The position numbers and the translations under genes were made by a program. A stretch of DNA of 64,000 bases from Bacteroides ihuae. Lineage in GTDB: Bacteria; Bacteroidota; Bacteroidia; Bacteroidales; Bacteroidaceae. The notes beneath the pieces were generated by a model that saw nothing but the letters and a program-made list of their open reading frames with translations, was not told the origin of the DNA and did no database searches. The DNA lies in contig NZ_FNVX01000005.1 of the NCBI RefSeq assembly GCF_900104585.1, positions 806,001 to 870,000 of the forward strand, in the 5' to 3' direction. This document shows positions 30,835-41,393 of this stretch, one piece after another; the stretch's first letter is position 1, and each line of letters opens with the position of its first letter.

Positions 30835-31335
30835 ATGTCATTATTATTGCCCGAAGCTGGGCTCTTGTTCTGGATGCTTCTTTCTTTTGGAATTGTATTT
30901 GCTTTGTTAGCAAAATATGGATTCCCTGTTATTATTAAGATGGTAGAGGATCGGAAGCTATACATCAATCAATCTATTCAAGTGGCTAAAGATGCTCATG
31001 AGCAACTTTCTAAACTGAAAAGCGAGAGTGAATTGATTATTGCCACTGCGAACAAAGAACAGGGACGAATTTTGAAAGAAACGATGCTCGAACGTGATAA
31101 AATCATCTATGAGGCTCGTAAACAGGCAGAAGCAGTTGCTCAAAAAGAATTGGATAATGTAAAAGCCCAAATTCTCTTGGAAAAAGAAGAAGCTATTCGT
31201 GATATTCGCCGTCAGGTTGCTGTTTTGTCGGTTGATATAGCTGAAAAAGTTATTCGTAAGACCATGAAGACTGAAAAAGAGCAAATGGAAATGATTGATC
31301 GTATGCTCGATGAAGTGTTATCTCCTAAATCATAA
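30835..31335 (+). CDS. atpF: F-type ATP synthase subunit b
   Basis: A 166-residue stator subunit: one N-terminal membrane helix ([24 protein letters not shown]), then a long charged coiled coil (about 35-150). It starts 12 bases after atpE and ends 13 before atpH. Confidence 0.94.
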   Translation: MSLLLPEAGLLFWMLLSFGIVFALLAKYGFPVIIKMVEDRKLYINQSIQVAKDAHEQLSKLKSESELIIATANKEQGRILKETMLERDKIIYEARKQAEAVAQKELDNVKAQILLEKEEAIRDIRRQVAVLSVDIAEKVIRKTMKTEKEQMEMIDRMLDEVLSPKS

Positions 31336-31348
31336 ATGAGGTAGTAGT

Positions 31349-31915
31349 ATGGAAGTAGGTATAATCTCAATGCGTTATGCAAAGGCACTAATTGCATATG
31401 CTAAATCAAATGGCGTAGAAAAACGTCTATATAAGGAGGTGTCTTTGTTGGCAAGTAATTTCGAATCATATCCAAACTTAAGGAAGGTTTTGGATAATCC
31501 GATTCTTCCTGCTGAAGAAAAATTGAAGGTTATTACTTCGGCGGCTACAATCGACGGAACTCAAGGAATCAGTAATGAATTGCAGCGTTTTATAAGACTT
31601 GTACTGGAGAAACGAAGAGAATCATATTTGCAATTTATCTGCTTGATGTATCAGGATTTATATCGAAAAATGAAACATATTGGTGTAGGGAAACTAATTA
31701 CAGCAGTACCTGTTGACGAAGAAACCCGAACCCGAATTAAGAGTTCTGCAGCTCAACGACTACATGCACGTATGGAATTGAAAACAGTAGTTGACCCGTC
31801 TATTGAGGGAGGATTTATATTTGATATAAATGGATATCGGATTGATGCCAGTATTGCGACTCAACTAAAAAAAGTAAAGCGACAATTCATTGAAAGAAAT
31901 AGAAGAATCGTATAA
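31349..31915 (+). CDS. atpH: F-type ATP synthase subunit delta
   Basis: A 188-residue stator subunit that caps F1 and holds subunit b. The N-terminal helical bundle (SMRYAKALIAYAKSNGVEKRLYKE) and the C-terminal DPSIEGGFIFDINGYRIDASI are diagnostic of the OSCP/delta family. Confidence 0.94.
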   Translation: MEVGIISMRYAKALIAYAKSNGVEKRLYKEVSLLASNFESYPNLRKVLDNPILPAEEKLKVITSAATIDGTQGISNELQRFIRLVLEKRRESYLQFICLMYQDLYRKMKHIGVGKLITAVPVDEETRTRIKSSAAQRLHARMELKTVVDPSIEGGFIFDINGYRIDASIATQLKKVKRQFIERNRRIV

Positions 31916-31959
31916 TTTATAGTTGTAAAGGGATGTTTTTCAAAAATAAATAAGAAAAT

Positions 31960-33546
31960 ATGTCAGAAAATATAAAGGTGAGTGAGGTTTCCGATGTATT
32001 GCGCAAGCAATTAGAAGGTATCGAAACTCACATACAACTCGATGAGGTAGGTACTGTCCTACAGGTAAGTGACGGTGTGGCACGTATCTATGGATTGAAT
32101 AATGCCGAGGCTAATGAGTTATTAGAATTCGACAATGGTATCAAAGCCATTGTGATGAATTTGGAAGAAGATAATGTCGGTGCTGTGTTATTGGGCCCTA
32201 CAGATAAAATTAAGGAAGGTTTTACCGTTAAACGAACAGGTAGAATTGCTTCCATTCTTGTTGGTGAGAGCATGTTAGGACGTGTTATTGATCCACTGGG
32301 GGAACCGCTTGATGGCAAAGGAAGGATTGGCGGTGAACTGTTTGAGATGCCTTTGGAGCGTAAAGCCCCGGGAGTTATCTTTCGTCAACCCGTGAACCAA
32401 CCGTTGCAGACTGGATTAAAATCGATAGATGCAATGATTCCAATAGGCCGTGGACAACGTGAATTAATTATCGGTGACAGGCAAACTGGAAAAACGTCCA
32501 TTGCTATTGATGCGATAATTAATCAACGGGCTAATTATGACGCTGGAGATCCTATTTACTGTATCTATGTGGCAATTGGCCAAAAAGCTTCTACCGTTGC
32601 TACTATTGTAAATACTCTTCGAGAACATGGAGCTCTGGATTACACTGTTGTTGTAGCTGCTACAGCTGGTGATCCTGCTGCATTGCAATACTTTGCACCA
32701 TTTGCTGGTGCTTCTATTGGCGAGTATTTTCGTGATACCGGTCGTCATGCATTAGTGGTTTACGATGATTTGTCTAAACAAGCTGTATCCTATCGTGAGG
32801 TGTCATTGATTCTTCGTCGCCCTTCCGGTCGTGAAGCGTACCCAGGTGATATTTTCTATTTGCACTCACGTTTGCTTGAACGTGCTGCAAAGATAATCAG
32901 CCAGCAAGAAGTAGCTTGTCAGATGAATGACCTTCCACCAAGTTTGAAAGGAAAAGTAAAAGGTGGTGGATCGCTAACAGCGTTGCCTATTATTGAAACA
33001 CAAGCTGGTGACGTTTCTGCTTACATCCCTACAAATGTTATTTCTATCACTGATGGTCAGATATTTCTTGATACCGATTTATTTAATCAAGGTAACCGTC
33101 CTGCTATCAATGTGGGTATATCTGTTTCTCGTGTGGGTGGTAATGCTCAGATTAAAGCAATGAAAAAGGTTGCCGGTACATTGAAAATTGATCAAGCTCA
33201 GTTTAGAGAATTGGAAGCGTTCTCTAAGTTTAGTGGAGATATGGATCCGATAACTGCCCAAACTATTGATAAAGGACAGAAGAATGTACGTTTATTAGTT
33301 CAACCTCAATATTCTCCAATTCCAGTAGAGAAACAGATTGCTATTTTGTATTGCGGTACACACGGCCTTCTGAAAAATGTTCCTCTAAATAAAGTCCACG
33401 ATTTTGAACAAAACTTTGTTAAGTCTTTGGAACTGAATCATCAGGTGGACGTTTTAGATGTGTTGAAAAGTGGAGTTATCAATAGCGAGGTATCAAAAGC
33501 TATTGAAGCAACAGCTGAAATGGTTGCTAAACAGTTCCTTATTTAA
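31960..33546 (+). CDS. atpA: F-type ATP synthase subunit alpha
   Basis: A 528-residue regulatory F1 subunit. Walker [16 protein letters not shown] is near residues 171-185, and [34 protein letters not shown] is the conserved central block. N-terminal beta barrel and C-terminal helical domain are both complete. Confidence 0.97.
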   Translation: MSENIKVSEVSDVLRKQLEGIETHIQLDEVGTVLQVSDGVARIYGLNNAEANELLEFDNGIKAIVMNLEEDNVGAVLLGPTDKIKEGFTVKRTGRIASILVGESMLGRVIDPLGEPLDGKGRIGGELFEMPLERKAPGVIFRQPVNQPLQTGLKSIDAMIPIGRGQRELIIGDRQTGKTSIAIDAIINQRANYDAGDPIYCIYVAIGQKASTVATIVNTLREHGALDYTVVVAATAGDPAALQYFAPFAGASIGEYFRDTGRHALVVYDDLSKQAVSYREVSLILRRPSGREAYPGDIFYLHSRLLERAAKIISQQEVACQMNDLPPSLKGKVKGGGSLTALPIIETQAGDVSAYIPTNVISITDGQIFLDTDLFNQGNRPAINVGISVSRVGGNAQIKAMKKVAGTLKIDQAQFRELEAFSKFSGDMDPITAQTIDKGQKNVRLLVQPQYSPIPVEKQIAILYCGTHGLLKNVPLNKVHDFEQNFVKSLELNHQVDVLDVLKSGVINSEVSKAIEATAEMVAKQFLI

Positions 33547-33668
33547 GAACTGCCTCTTTCTCGCTTATATCTTGATTCGAATCTATATCGTGTAGAAGAT
33601 ATTTTATTATATATACGATCACTGAATTCTTAATCTATATGATGTTTAAACTCTAAGATTGATTAATC

Positions 33669-34535
33669 ATGGCTTCATTAAAAGAAATAAAATCGAGGAT
33701 CACTTCGGTAAAAAGTACCCGACAGATCACATCGGCTATGAAAATGGTGGCTTCTGCAAAACTGCATAAGGCGCAGGGAGCCATTGAGAATATGTTACCT
33801 TATCAGTCGAAACTGAATGCTATTTTGACTAACTTTTTGAGCAATGACTCTACTATTGAATCGCCTTATATTGTTAGCAGGCCTGTTCATCGTGTGGCTA
33901 TTGTAATCTTTTCTTCAAACAGTTCACTTTGTGGCGCTTTCAACGCTAATATAATTAAGCAGTTTGAACAAGTTATGGAGAAGTATAGCAGTTTAGGTCA
34001 AGATAACATTCTGATTTATCCCATTGGGAAAAAGATAGAGACGAGTGTTAAGAAGAAGGGATATGCAACTCAAGGTAGCTTTCAGCATTTGGCTGATAAG
34101 CCGTCATATCAAGAAGCATCCGAATTAGCTGTTCAACTGATGGGGCTTTTTGTCTCTCAAGAGGTAGATAAGGTTGAGCTTATTTATCATCATTTCAAGT
34201 CGGTGGGAAGCCATACTCTTGTTCATGAAGATTATTTGCCTATTGATTTGACAACTCAAAAAGTGGATGTTGAAAAAAGTAATATAGATTATATTGTAGA
34301 ACCTTCTGCATCGGAATTTATAACAAGTCTACTCCCTCGGGTGATTACTTTGAAGATATTTACTGCGTTGCTTGATTCTAATGCTTCAGAGCATGCTGCT
34401 CGTACCATGGCTATGCAAGTTGCAACAGATAATGCGAATGAACTGATTTTAGACTTAACGAAACAGTATAATAAATCACGTCAGCAAGCTATTACCAATG
34501 AACTACTTGATATCATTGGTGGTAGTATGAAATAA
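33669..34535 (+). CDS. atpG: F-type ATP synthase subunit gamma
   Basis: A 288-residue central shaft subunit. The N-terminal coiled-coil arm is ASLKEIKSRITSVKSTRQITSAMKMVASAKL, and the C-terminal arm is NANELILDLTKQYNKSRQQAITNELLDIIGGS. It closes the operon and is followed by a hairpin. Confidence 0.96.
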   Translation: MASLKEIKSRITSVKSTRQITSAMKMVASAKLHKAQGAIENMLPYQSKLNAILTNFLSNDSTIESPYIVSRPVHRVAIVIFSSNSSLCGAFNANIIKQFEQVMEKYSSLGQDNILIYPIGKKIETSVKKKGYATQGSFQHLADKPSYQEASELAVQLMGLFVSQEVDKVELIYHHFKSVGSHTLVHEDYLPIDLTTQKVDVEKSNIDYIVEPSASEFITSLLPRVITLKIFTALLDSNASEHAARTMAMQVATDNANELILDLTKQYNKSRQQAITNELLDIIGGSMK

Positions 34536-34554
34536 GATAAGATACTTTAAGATT

Positions 34555-34612
34555 AATCACGTATCATCTTGAAGGCTTCTAATGGGCTTTCGAGAATACG
34601 TGATTTTTGTTT
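34555..34612 (+). terminator. Hairpin after atpG
   Basis: Arms AATCACGTAT and ATACGTGATT (10 bp, perfect) enclose 31 bases and are followed by TTTG then a T-rich run. It starts about 20 bases after the atpG stop. Confidence 0.65.
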
Positions 34613-34621
34613 GCTCTTTTT

Positions 34622-35022
34622 TTAGTAAACATAAGGATTATATCCTCCACGTTGTACTTCCACACGTATTCCGAAGTTTTTGTTCACTTTTAATTCCATA
34701 CCTCCTTTAAAATAGTTCTTGTCCCAAGGAAGCAGATTGTTTCCGGGCAGTTTGCTGCCATCAGGTGCATATTGCCCATAGAGGTTTAGTCTTAAGTTGC
34801 CGTTCAACTTTATTGTGCCCATTCCTAAGTTTTGCATTGGAGATTGAAAGCCAAATGCATTATATCCATACGTTAGAGTAGGTAGAGCGTCTGGAGTGAC
34901 TTTAGTGAACATCCATTGAGGAGAGTGTTCAAGCGATTCGAGAAAATTCTCCATACTGGGAGTTGTTTTCAACATATCAGTATAAGAGGGTAATTGAACC
35001 ATTGGCATGGTATATAAATTTG
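34622..35022 (-). pseudogene. C-terminal part of a secreted-protein gene disrupted by the IS element
   Basis: Reading from the IS junction, the frame gives NLYTMPMVQLPSYTDM and ends GIRVEVQRGGYNPYVY. Joined across one copy of the target duplication to the N-terminal part at 36397-36540, it continues in frame as LDANLYTMPMVQ. The intact ancestor would have been about 178 residues with a signal peptide. The C-terminal sequence is beta-rich (GTIKLNGNLRLNLYGQYAPDG). Function not recognised. Confidence 0.85.
35015..35022. repeat. Target-site duplication, left copy
   Basis: TAAATTTG, directly abutting the left IS end; the identical 8-mer abuts the right end at 36397-36404. Confidence 0.9.
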
Positions 35023-36396
35023 GGCACTATCCATAATTCTGTGTAAACTATGTTCGGGTTCGAGCTTTAGTCGAGTGCTAAAGTTCGATTCTGTTTTCAA
35101 AGATAACTAAAAATTGATTCATAACCACACCCCAATTTCTTATAGGCATCGTCCATTTCTTTTCAATCTCACTAATAGCCAACCAAACGGACTTTCTGAG
35201 GGCATCGTCAGTAGGAAATGATAATTTTGTTTTGGTATATTTCCGTATCTTGCCATTCAGATTTTCGATTAAATTGGTTGTATAAATGATAGTACGTATC
35301 TCTATGGGAAAATCAAAGAAAGCAGTCAGATCGTTCCAGTTGCGATGCCAACTTTGTACGGCATGACGATATTTAGCACCCCATTTTCGCTCAAATTCTT
35401 CCAATGCGATGGCTGCTTGGTCTCGATTGACGGAGGTATAAATCTCTTTCATATCAGCCGTAAACTCTTTTAAATCCTTCCATACAACATATCTACATGA
35501 ATTACGTATTTGATGTACCACACATATTTGAGTTGTGGATTGGGGAAATACAGCACGTATGGTTTCGGTAAAGCCATTTAGGTTGTCAGTTACCGTTATA
35601 AGTATATCCTCCACACCACGTGCTTTGAGATCCGTTAGAACAGACATCCAAAAAGAAGAACTTTCAGTCTTCCCGATCCACATACCAAGAACTTCTTTGT
35701 AGCCACGGTTATTAAGCCCCACACATAGATAAACAGTCTTGTTTATCACTTTCCCAGATTCTCTAACCTTGAATACGATGCCATCCATCCAAACAACCAT
35801 ATATAATCGTTCTAGCGGGCGATTCTGCCATTCAATTGCAGCCTGAGTGACTTTATTGGTAATGATTGATATTGCACTGGTAGAGAGGTTTATTTGATAA
35901 ATGTCTCGTAACTCATCCTCAATATCAGATACGCTCATTCCCTTTGCATAAAGAGAGATAACCAGGCGTTCTATAGATAAACCACGACTTTGATGTTTGG
36001 GAACTACAATAGGTTCAAACTCTCCTTTGCGATCACGAGGAACTTCGATTAGATGCTCACCATGCTCGCTCTGAATCTTCTTGCTAAAGCTTCCATTGCG
36101 AGAGTTACCACTGTTATAACCATCAGTACTATGCTTGTCATAACCTAAATGGGCATCCATCTCACCCTGAAGCATTTGTTCCAATACTTGAGAATGAAGA
36201 TCTTTGAGAAACTGACTAACATCTTCCTCTGTCTTGAATTGACTCAAGAACTCTTTACTGAGCATCTCGGCAGGAACTGCCTGGCGCTTTTCTCGTTTTG
36301 ACATAACACTATCCATATTTTTATTTTTAAAGATAAAAAAAATAACTCGAATCTAAAGACCCGAGCTAGAGTTTACACAATATATTGGATAGTGCC
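35023..36396 (-). mobile_element. IS256-family insertion sequence, complete
   Basis: A 1374-bp element. The two ends are 27-bp imperfect inverted repeats (35023-35049 and 36370-36396) that start GGCACTATCC and match at 23 of 27 positions. A perfect 8-bp duplication TAAATTTG flanks it, the length typical of IS256 transposition. It holds one complete transposase gene. The exact duplication and the cleanly restorable host frame point to a recent insertion. Confidence 0.95.
35078..36316 (-). CDS. IS256-family (Mutator-type) transposase
   Basis: A 412-residue transposase. The DDE catalytic core is visible: first Asp in [13 protein letters not shown], second Asp in [21 protein letters not shown], and the Glu in [28 protein letters not shown] between them is the conserved family block. 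The frame is intact, so the element may be active. The predicted N-terminal region binds the ends. Confidence 0.95.
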   Translation of the reverse strand: MDSVMSKREKRQAVPAEMLSKEFLSQFKTEEDVSQFLKDLHSQVLEQMLQGEMDAHLGYDKHSTDGYNSGNSRNGSFSKKIQSEHGEHLIEVPRDRKGEFEPIVVPKHQSRGLSIERLVISLYAKGMSVSDIEDELRDIYQINLSTSAISIITNKVTQAAIEWQNRPLERLYMVVWMDGIVFKVRESGKVINKTVYLCVGLNNRGYKEVLGMWIGKTESSSFWMSVLTDLKARGVEDILITVTDNLNGFTETIRAVFPQSTTQICVVHQIRNSCRYVVWKDLKEFTADMKEIYTSVNRDQAAIALEEFERKWGAKYRHAVQSWHRNWNDLTAFFDFPIEIRTIIYTTNLIENLNGKIRKYTKTKLSFPTDDALRKSVWLAISEIEKKWTMPIRNWGVVMNQFLVIFENRIEL

Positions 36397-36540
36397 TAAA
36401 TTTGCATCAAGCATATAGTCTCCAAAATGCTTATTGTTATTCATTCTAAGAGTAATGCTGTCCGATAGCACTTCGGATTGTGCCATAGCTGCTGTGATTG
36501 ATACTGTCAACATAGCAAAGAATAGAATTGTTTTTTTCAT
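36397..36540 (-). pseudogene. N-terminal part of the IS-disrupted secreted-protein gene
   Basis: Starts MKKTILFFAMLTVSITAAMAQ, a good signal peptide, and continues SEVLSDSITLRMNNNKHFGDYMLDANL before meeting the IS. Reading on into the element gives a stop after a few codons. It starts 12 bases downstream of the response regulator stop, so the intact gene was probably co-transcribed with the two-component genes. Confidence 0.85.
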
Positions 36541-36552
36541 ATCAGCCTGTTT

Positions 36553-37248
36553 TTAGTTTACTATTAGTTTATAGCCAATGCCACGAACATTGACTATGCG
36601 TATTCGTTCATCTTGCGATAGTTTATGGCGAAGTTTAGTCATAAATACATGTAAGCTGCGCGAATTAAAAAAACTATCGTCTCCCCAAAGATCGAGCAAT
36701 ACGTCTTGCGCGTTGACCACTTGATTGCGATTTTCGCAAAGCCTATGCAATATTTCAGCTTCTCGGTGTGATAATTCCTGCCTCACCCCTGCAAAGGTAA
36801 GTATTTGTGTGGTCGAATCGAATAAATAATTACCAATTTCAAATTTGGAACTTTTCTCTTCCTCTGCATTATTAAATGCTTTGCCTACCAATGCTTTAAT
36901 ACGTACAATCAGTTCTTGCATGCCAAATGGTTTTTTTAGATAGTCGTTGGCGCCAAGTTCAAATCCTTCCACCACATCATTGATAGCAGAGCGGGCAGTG
37001 AGAAAAAGCACTGGTGTTTTCTTATCTATCTGACGAATGCGGCGAACCATTTCAAAACCATCCATTCGTGGCATCATTACATCTGCAACCATTACATCCG
37101 GTCGATGTTCAAAGAAGAGTCTTAAACCCTCTTCTCCATTGAATGCAGTGCGAATAATGAAGTTTTTTTCTTCAAGTGTATCTTTTATGATCATAGCCAG
37201 GGTCTGCTCATCTTCTACTAATAAGACGTTGATTTTTTTATTCTCCAT
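36553..37248 (-). CDS. OmpR/PhoB-family response regulator
   Basis: A 231-residue regulator. Receiver domain: acidic pair E12/D13, phospho-acceptor D56 (VMVADVMMPRMDG) and Lys106 (YLKKPF). A winged-helix DNA-binding domain follows (LSHREAEILHRLCENRNQVV to VRGIGYKLIVN). It resembles RprY of Bacteroides. It pairs with the kinase upstream, separated by a 178-base gap that contains no gene. Confidence 0.92.
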   Translation of the reverse strand: MENKKINVLLVEDEQTLAMIIKDTLEEKNFIIRTAFNGEEGLRLFFEHRPDVMVADVMMPRMDGFEMVRRIRQIDKKTPVLFLTARSAINDVVEGFELGANDYLKKPFGMQELIVRIKALVGKAFNNAEEEKSSKFEIGNYLFDSTTQILTFAGVRQELSHREAEILHRLCENRNQVVNAQDVLLDLWGDDSFFNSRSLHVFMTKLRHKLSQDERIRIVNVRGIGYKLIVN

Positions 37249-37426
37249 ACTTTTTTAATCTTAATTTGTAGGTTAATACATTTTTATAGAAGCTTCTGTT
37301 AATGTAACTTTGTTCTATAGTTAAATCGTTGATTGCAAAAGTTTACTATCTAGTCACTCATTAATCGAAACACATATAATTTCTATTCGTTAATGACCTT
37401 TGCTTTAAAAATTTATAAGGCTTAAA

Positions 37427-38914
37427 TCATTCTTCATTTAGCAGTCTTATAGTAAAGCAACTTCCTTTACCCGGTTCACTCTCTACGCTAACTGTTCCCC
37501 CATGTTTTTCTATCATCGTCTTTACATAATATAATCCCAAACCATAGCCTTTTACATTGTGTAGATTTCCTGTTGGTACCCGATAAAACTTATCGAATAT
37601 GTTTTTCTGTTTTTCTTTTGAGATTCCGATGCCCTTGTCTATTACGGATATTTCTACTTCTCCATTATTTTTTCGACATTCTATTGTGACTTCCGCTTTA
37701 TCAGCAGAATATTTAATGGCGTTATCTATTAGGTTACTGATAATGTTACTGAAGTGTATTTTGTCGACCATGATCTCACAATTATCTGATTCCGGGTTAC
37801 AAGAAATTTTGGTCGGTTTATCAGCTTTCATCTTATGTTGTTCTATTAAAGGCTTTATCAATTCCTGAAGTTGTATCTTTTCCGGACGCAAACGAAAGGC
37901 TTTTCGCTGCTCCATGCTCATGGATAAGATATGCTCCACTAGACCACTTAGTCGTTGTAATTGTTCCATACAGATGCGCAAGTATTTATCTCGTTGAGCT
38001 TTTTCCTCAGCTTTGCCAAAGTTTAGCAAAGCATCGTTGGCTGCATAAGCCACTGCTATGGGTGTTTTGAGTTCGTGCGTAATGTTATTGGTAAAATCAC
38101 TTTTCATTTCTTCGAGAGTCTTTTGCAGTAAAATGGTGCGAATGAGATACCAAAAGGAAAAAGTTAAGATTATGAGAATAATCAGCGAAGTGGTAAGTAT
38201 ACCTGCCATCTGTAGCAGAATCACCGTGCCAGTAGGCTCTGTATATACAACAAATGCACGTGTTTTTTGTAGATCATATATAAATTCGTGACGAATCAAA
38301 TTCGTTGTATCTACAGAAGCGGGTAGGGATGAAGCTATGATACTATCACCTTTGATCTTCACTATCTGTGTGTAATGCTTAATGTCTAAGTTCGATTTGA
38401 TAAGGTCGCTACGTAAAATGCTATCAAAGCGAGTGAGGTTTATTTGTTTAATTTCTTCGTCTACTGCCATGTGCAATGCCATTTGCATTTGCTCTGCCAT
38501 TACCAGCAAAGAAGAGTAGTTATATCCTATATTAACACCATCGGTCAACTTACCGTCCGATTGTACTATCTGCTCAGTTTCATATAAAGCAGAATCTCGT
38601 AATATTTTTTTCTTTATAATGGTCTGAGACGTTTTTTTAACTTCATCTTCTTTATATGATGTAGAACAAGAAATCTCTCCAGAAGCATTTGCTTCAATAC
38701 CAAGTTTTCTTCTTTCCTTACCTGCGCTACTGATGCTGTCTGCTCGTAGGAAGAGCTCAATATGGTCTGCGTTTTTTATAGCAGAGAGAATGGCGACTTC
38801 CGTTTGCGACTTCATATCGCGATACAAGCTTGTGAGCCAGTATGCCTGGTAAGCAAAGATGCCCACCAAGGAAAGAATAACCAATATGGCGATAGGCTTG
38901 AAAGGTAGATTCAT
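37427..38914 (-). CDS. Membrane sensor histidine kinase
   Basis: A 495-residue kinase, started at 38914 (MNLPFKPIAILVILSL) because this gives a proper first membrane helix and lies 27 bases after a promoter box. A periplasmic sensor region (about 35-245) is followed by a second helix (ILTTSLIILIILTFSFWYLI). The phospho-acceptor His280 sits in NNITHELKTP; the N-box is IISNLIDNAIKYS, with G1 DKGIGIS and G2 GYGLGLYYVK. The layout resembles RprX. Signal unknown. Confidence 0.92.
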   Translation of the reverse strand: MNLPFKPIAILVILSLVGIFAYQAYWLTSLYRDMKSQTEVAILSAIKNADHIELFLRADSISSAGKERRKLGIEANASGEISCSTSYKEDEVKKTSQTIIKKKILRDSALYETEQIVQSDGKLTDGVNIGYNYSSLLVMAEQMQMALHMAVDEEIKQINLTRFDSILRSDLIKSNLDIKHYTQIVKIKGDSIIASSLPASVDTTNLIRHEFIYDLQKTRAFVVYTEPTGTVILLQMAGILTTSLIILIILTFSFWYLIRTILLQKTLEEMKSDFTNNITHELKTPIAVAYAANDALLNFGKAEEKAQRDKYLRICMEQLQRLSGLVEHILSMSMEQRKAFRLRPEKIQLQELIKPLIEQHKMKADKPTKISCNPESDNCEIMVDKIHFSNIISNLIDNAIKYSADKAEVTIECRKNNGEVEISVIDKGIGISKEKQKNIFDKFYRVPTGNLHNVKGYGLGLYYVKTMIEKHGGTVSVESEPGKGSCFTIRLLNEE

Positions 38915-38940
38915 CTTTTGATTATAAATTGTACATGCAA

Positions 38941-38948
38941 CAAAGATA
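38941..38948 (-). promoter_or_regulatory. Promoter -7 box for the histidine kinase
   Basis: Reverse strand TATCTTTG, 27 bases before the ATG at 38914, divergent from the outer-membrane protein gene. Confidence 0.65.
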
Positions 38949-39067
38949 ATGAAACCTAACACTATTTGTTTTTTTGATAAGACTAAATAACACTTGGTAA
39001 GTTACTGATAACGCAGTCTGGATATTATTATGTCGTACTTTGCAGTAATAAAAAAACAAAATGCGAT

Positions 39068-41182
39068 ATGAAACGAATGTATCTCTTTGCTTTCTTGTTA
39101 AGCGTAATTCTACTAAAAGCTTTTTCACAAACAACTTCGTCAGTTTCTGCAGGCAATCCTATTCACGTGAATGACTCTACCCATCTATTTCTCGATAGCA
39201 TCTATATGCAATTACCTGAAGTGATGGTAAAAGGCGAACGCCCTGTTGTGAAAGCTGAAAAAGGAAAATTGGTGTACGATTTGCCTCGTTTGGTCAGTAA
39301 TTTACCGGTAGATAATGCCTATGAAGCCATAAAAGAACTTCCCGGTGTTGTCGATATGGGCAGTGGACTAATCTTGGCCGGCACAAGTCTAACGGTTGTG
39401 ATTAATGGAAAAGTAAGCACAATGACTACCGAACAGTTGAATACTTTATTGAAAAGCATGCCAGTATCGCGTATTGAAAAGGCAGAAGTGATGTATTCTG
39501 CTCCGGCTCAATATCAAGTGCGGGGACCGATGATTAATCTGGTATTGAAATCGGGTGTTGGAGATGCTCCTTCATTGCAAGGAGAACTCTACTCTGCATG
39601 GTCACAAGAACGCTATGCAGGCTTTACGGAGCGTGCAAGCCTCCTTTATTCTTCTCCTAAATTCTCTGCTGATTTTCTTTACTCTTACAATCACAACCGC
39701 AGTTATTATGGAATAGACAAGGAGGCTTTGCATACCGTGAATAACCAGGTATATCCAGTTAACATTCTTTCTATTGGGCGTGGTAGGGGCAATGAACATA
39801 ATGCTCGGTTGGGTATGGATTATAACTTTGGTAAGGATCATACATTGAGCTTGGTTTACACTACTCAGATCAATGATAATAGCATGAATAATACTTCTTC
39901 AGGAACGGTTAACTCCAATGTAGATAGTAATGGAGATGATGCGTTACATAACGTGAAGCTTGACTATCAGGCTCCTTGCGGTCTAAAAGCAGGTGCAGAA
40001 TACACCTTTTATCGTGCGCCCGGAGATCAGATTCTGCACAGTACAATGGACGGAGAAAAACAGGATTTTCGCTATGAAGACGAGCAGCGCATCAATAAAT
40101 GGATGTTTTATGCTAAACAAAACCGTGACTTGAAAAATGGTTGGGGGATAAACTATGGAATCAATTATACTACAGCTACTGATAACAGCTTTCAGTATTA
40201 TTATGACACTGAGACCGGAGAACTGCTTCCTGAAAACTCGATGAGCGCTCATCATCGTGAGCAAACATTTAATGGATTTGCAGGATGCAATAAGAGTTTT
40301 GGCGAAAAGTTTTCGATGGATGCTTCTTTGGCTGCAGAACTTTATCATACCGATGTGTGGAATGAGTGGAACGTTTATCCCACACTTAATATGAATTATA
40401 CGCTGGCGGCGGGTCATATTCTTCAGTTGGCATTTACGGCCGATAAAACGTATCCTTCATATTGGTCAACTAATAACACAGTAGCTTATTCCAATAACTA
40501 TACGGAGATACACGGAAATCCGCTGTTAAAGCCTTCGCGATCTTATGAATCAAGCCTTACATATATCATGAAGAGTAAATACGTGTTCACTGCATATTTC
40601 AATCATCAACCCGATTATTTTACGCAAGTTCCTTACCAGTCGCACGAAAAGCTCGTGGAAATAAATAAATATCAAAATTTCGATTTCAGACAGGAATCAG
40701 GTCTTCAGGTAGTAATACCTTTTAAAGTGAAAGAGCGGTTAAACTCTCGCTTCATAGTGGTAGGTAACTACACGCGTGAGAAAGATAGCGACTTTTGGGA
40801 TATACCTTTCGATCGTCACGCATACTCTTTTATGCTCGTTATGAGCAATACACTCACGCTCTCCACCAAGCCCGATTTGAAGTTCACCCTTTCCGGCTTT
40901 TATCAAAATGGAACCATTCAGGGCATTTATGATCTTAGTCGTTCCGGTAATTTGGATGCAGCGCTTAAATGGACTTTTGCTAAAGAAAGAGCACAGCTAA
41001 CCATTAAGGGAGCCGATCTGTTCGATACTTCGCTTATCACTCCCGAAATTCATTTTGCCAACCAAAGTGTGACTAATCGTTATTTACAAAACACGCGTAC
41101 TTTTAGTGTGTCCTTAAGTTATAAAATAGGCGACTATAAGGAAAAGAAACGGCAAGAGATAGATACTTCACGCTTTAAATAA
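39068..41182 (+). CDS. Outer-membrane beta-barrel protein, TonB-receptor-like
   Basis: A 704-residue protein with a signal peptide (MKRMYLFAFLLSVILLKAFSQ). A short linker is followed by a plug-like domain (LPEVMVKGERPVVKAEKGKLVYDLP to INLVLKSG, about 50-165), then a large aromatic-rich barrel. There is no N-terminal carboxypeptidase-like repeat typical of SusC proteins and no SusD partner. It fits the outer-membrane beta-barrel group often controlled by an adjacent two-component system. It is divergent from the kinase, so the system may sense envelope state or the same ligand. Confidence 0.85.
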   Translation: MKRMYLFAFLLSVILLKAFSQTTSSVSAGNPIHVNDSTHLFLDSIYMQLPEVMVKGERPVVKAEKGKLVYDLPRLVSNLPVDNAYEAIKELPGVVDMGSGLILAGTSLTVVINGKVSTMTTEQLNTLLKSMPVSRIEKAEVMYSAPAQYQVRGPMINLVLKSGVGDAPSLQGELYSAWSQERYAGFTERASLLYSSPKFSADFLYSYNHNRSYYGIDKEALHTVNNQVYPVNILSIGRGRGNEHNARLGMDYNFGKDHTLSLVYTTQINDNSMNNTSSGTVNSNVDSNGDDALHNVKLDYQAPCGLKAGAEYTFYRAPGDQILHSTMDGEKQDFRYEDEQRINKWMFYAKQNRDLKNGWGINYGINYTTATDNSFQYYYDTETGELLPENSMSAHHREQTFNGFAGCNKSFGEKFSMDASLAAELYHTDVWNEWNVYPTLNMNYTLAAGHILQLAFTADKTYPSYWSTNNTVAYSNNYTEIHGNPLLKPSRSYESSLTYIMKSKYVFTAYFNHQPDYFTQVPYQSHEKLVEINKYQNFDFRQESGLQVVIPFKVKERLNSRFIVVGNYTREKDSDFWDIPFDRHAYSFMLVMSNTLTLSTKPDLKFTLSGFYQNGTIQGIYDLSRSGNLDAALKWTFAKERAQLTIKGADLFDTSLITPEIHFANQSVTNRYLQNTRTFSVSLSYKIGDYKEKKRQEIDTSRFK

Positions 41183-41209
41183 GGACTTGACGGTTAGGCC
41201 ATTTTTAAG

Positions 41210-41246
41210 AATCTGGATACAAAGCGAATGTTTTGTGTCCAGATTC
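41210..41246 (+). terminator. Hairpin after the outer-membrane protein gene
   Basis: Arms GAATCTGGATACAAA and TTTGTGTCCAGATTC (15 bp with one G-U pair) around 7 bases. No long T-run follows, so termination may be imperfect. Confidence 0.6.
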
Positions 41247-41353
41247 ATCGTTTATAGGAGGTTTAAAGTTATAAAGCGTTATATTTATCCATATCGGACG
41301 ATATTTCTGTGTCTAAATGTAAGTCAGTCAGTCAAATAAACAAAGTTTATTAT

Positions 41354-41361
41354 TATTTTTG
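41354..41361 (+). promoter_or_regulatory. Promoter -7 box for fhs
   Basis: TATTTTTG followed by C, 33 bases before the fhs ATG. Confidence 0.6.
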
Positions 41362-41393
41362 CAACTTCAAAATAGAAAATCAAACCACTTCAT

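Noticed and set aside
37249..37426. A small gene between the kinase and response regulator
   Set aside because: No frame of useful length or signal is seen; only an AT-rich spacer.
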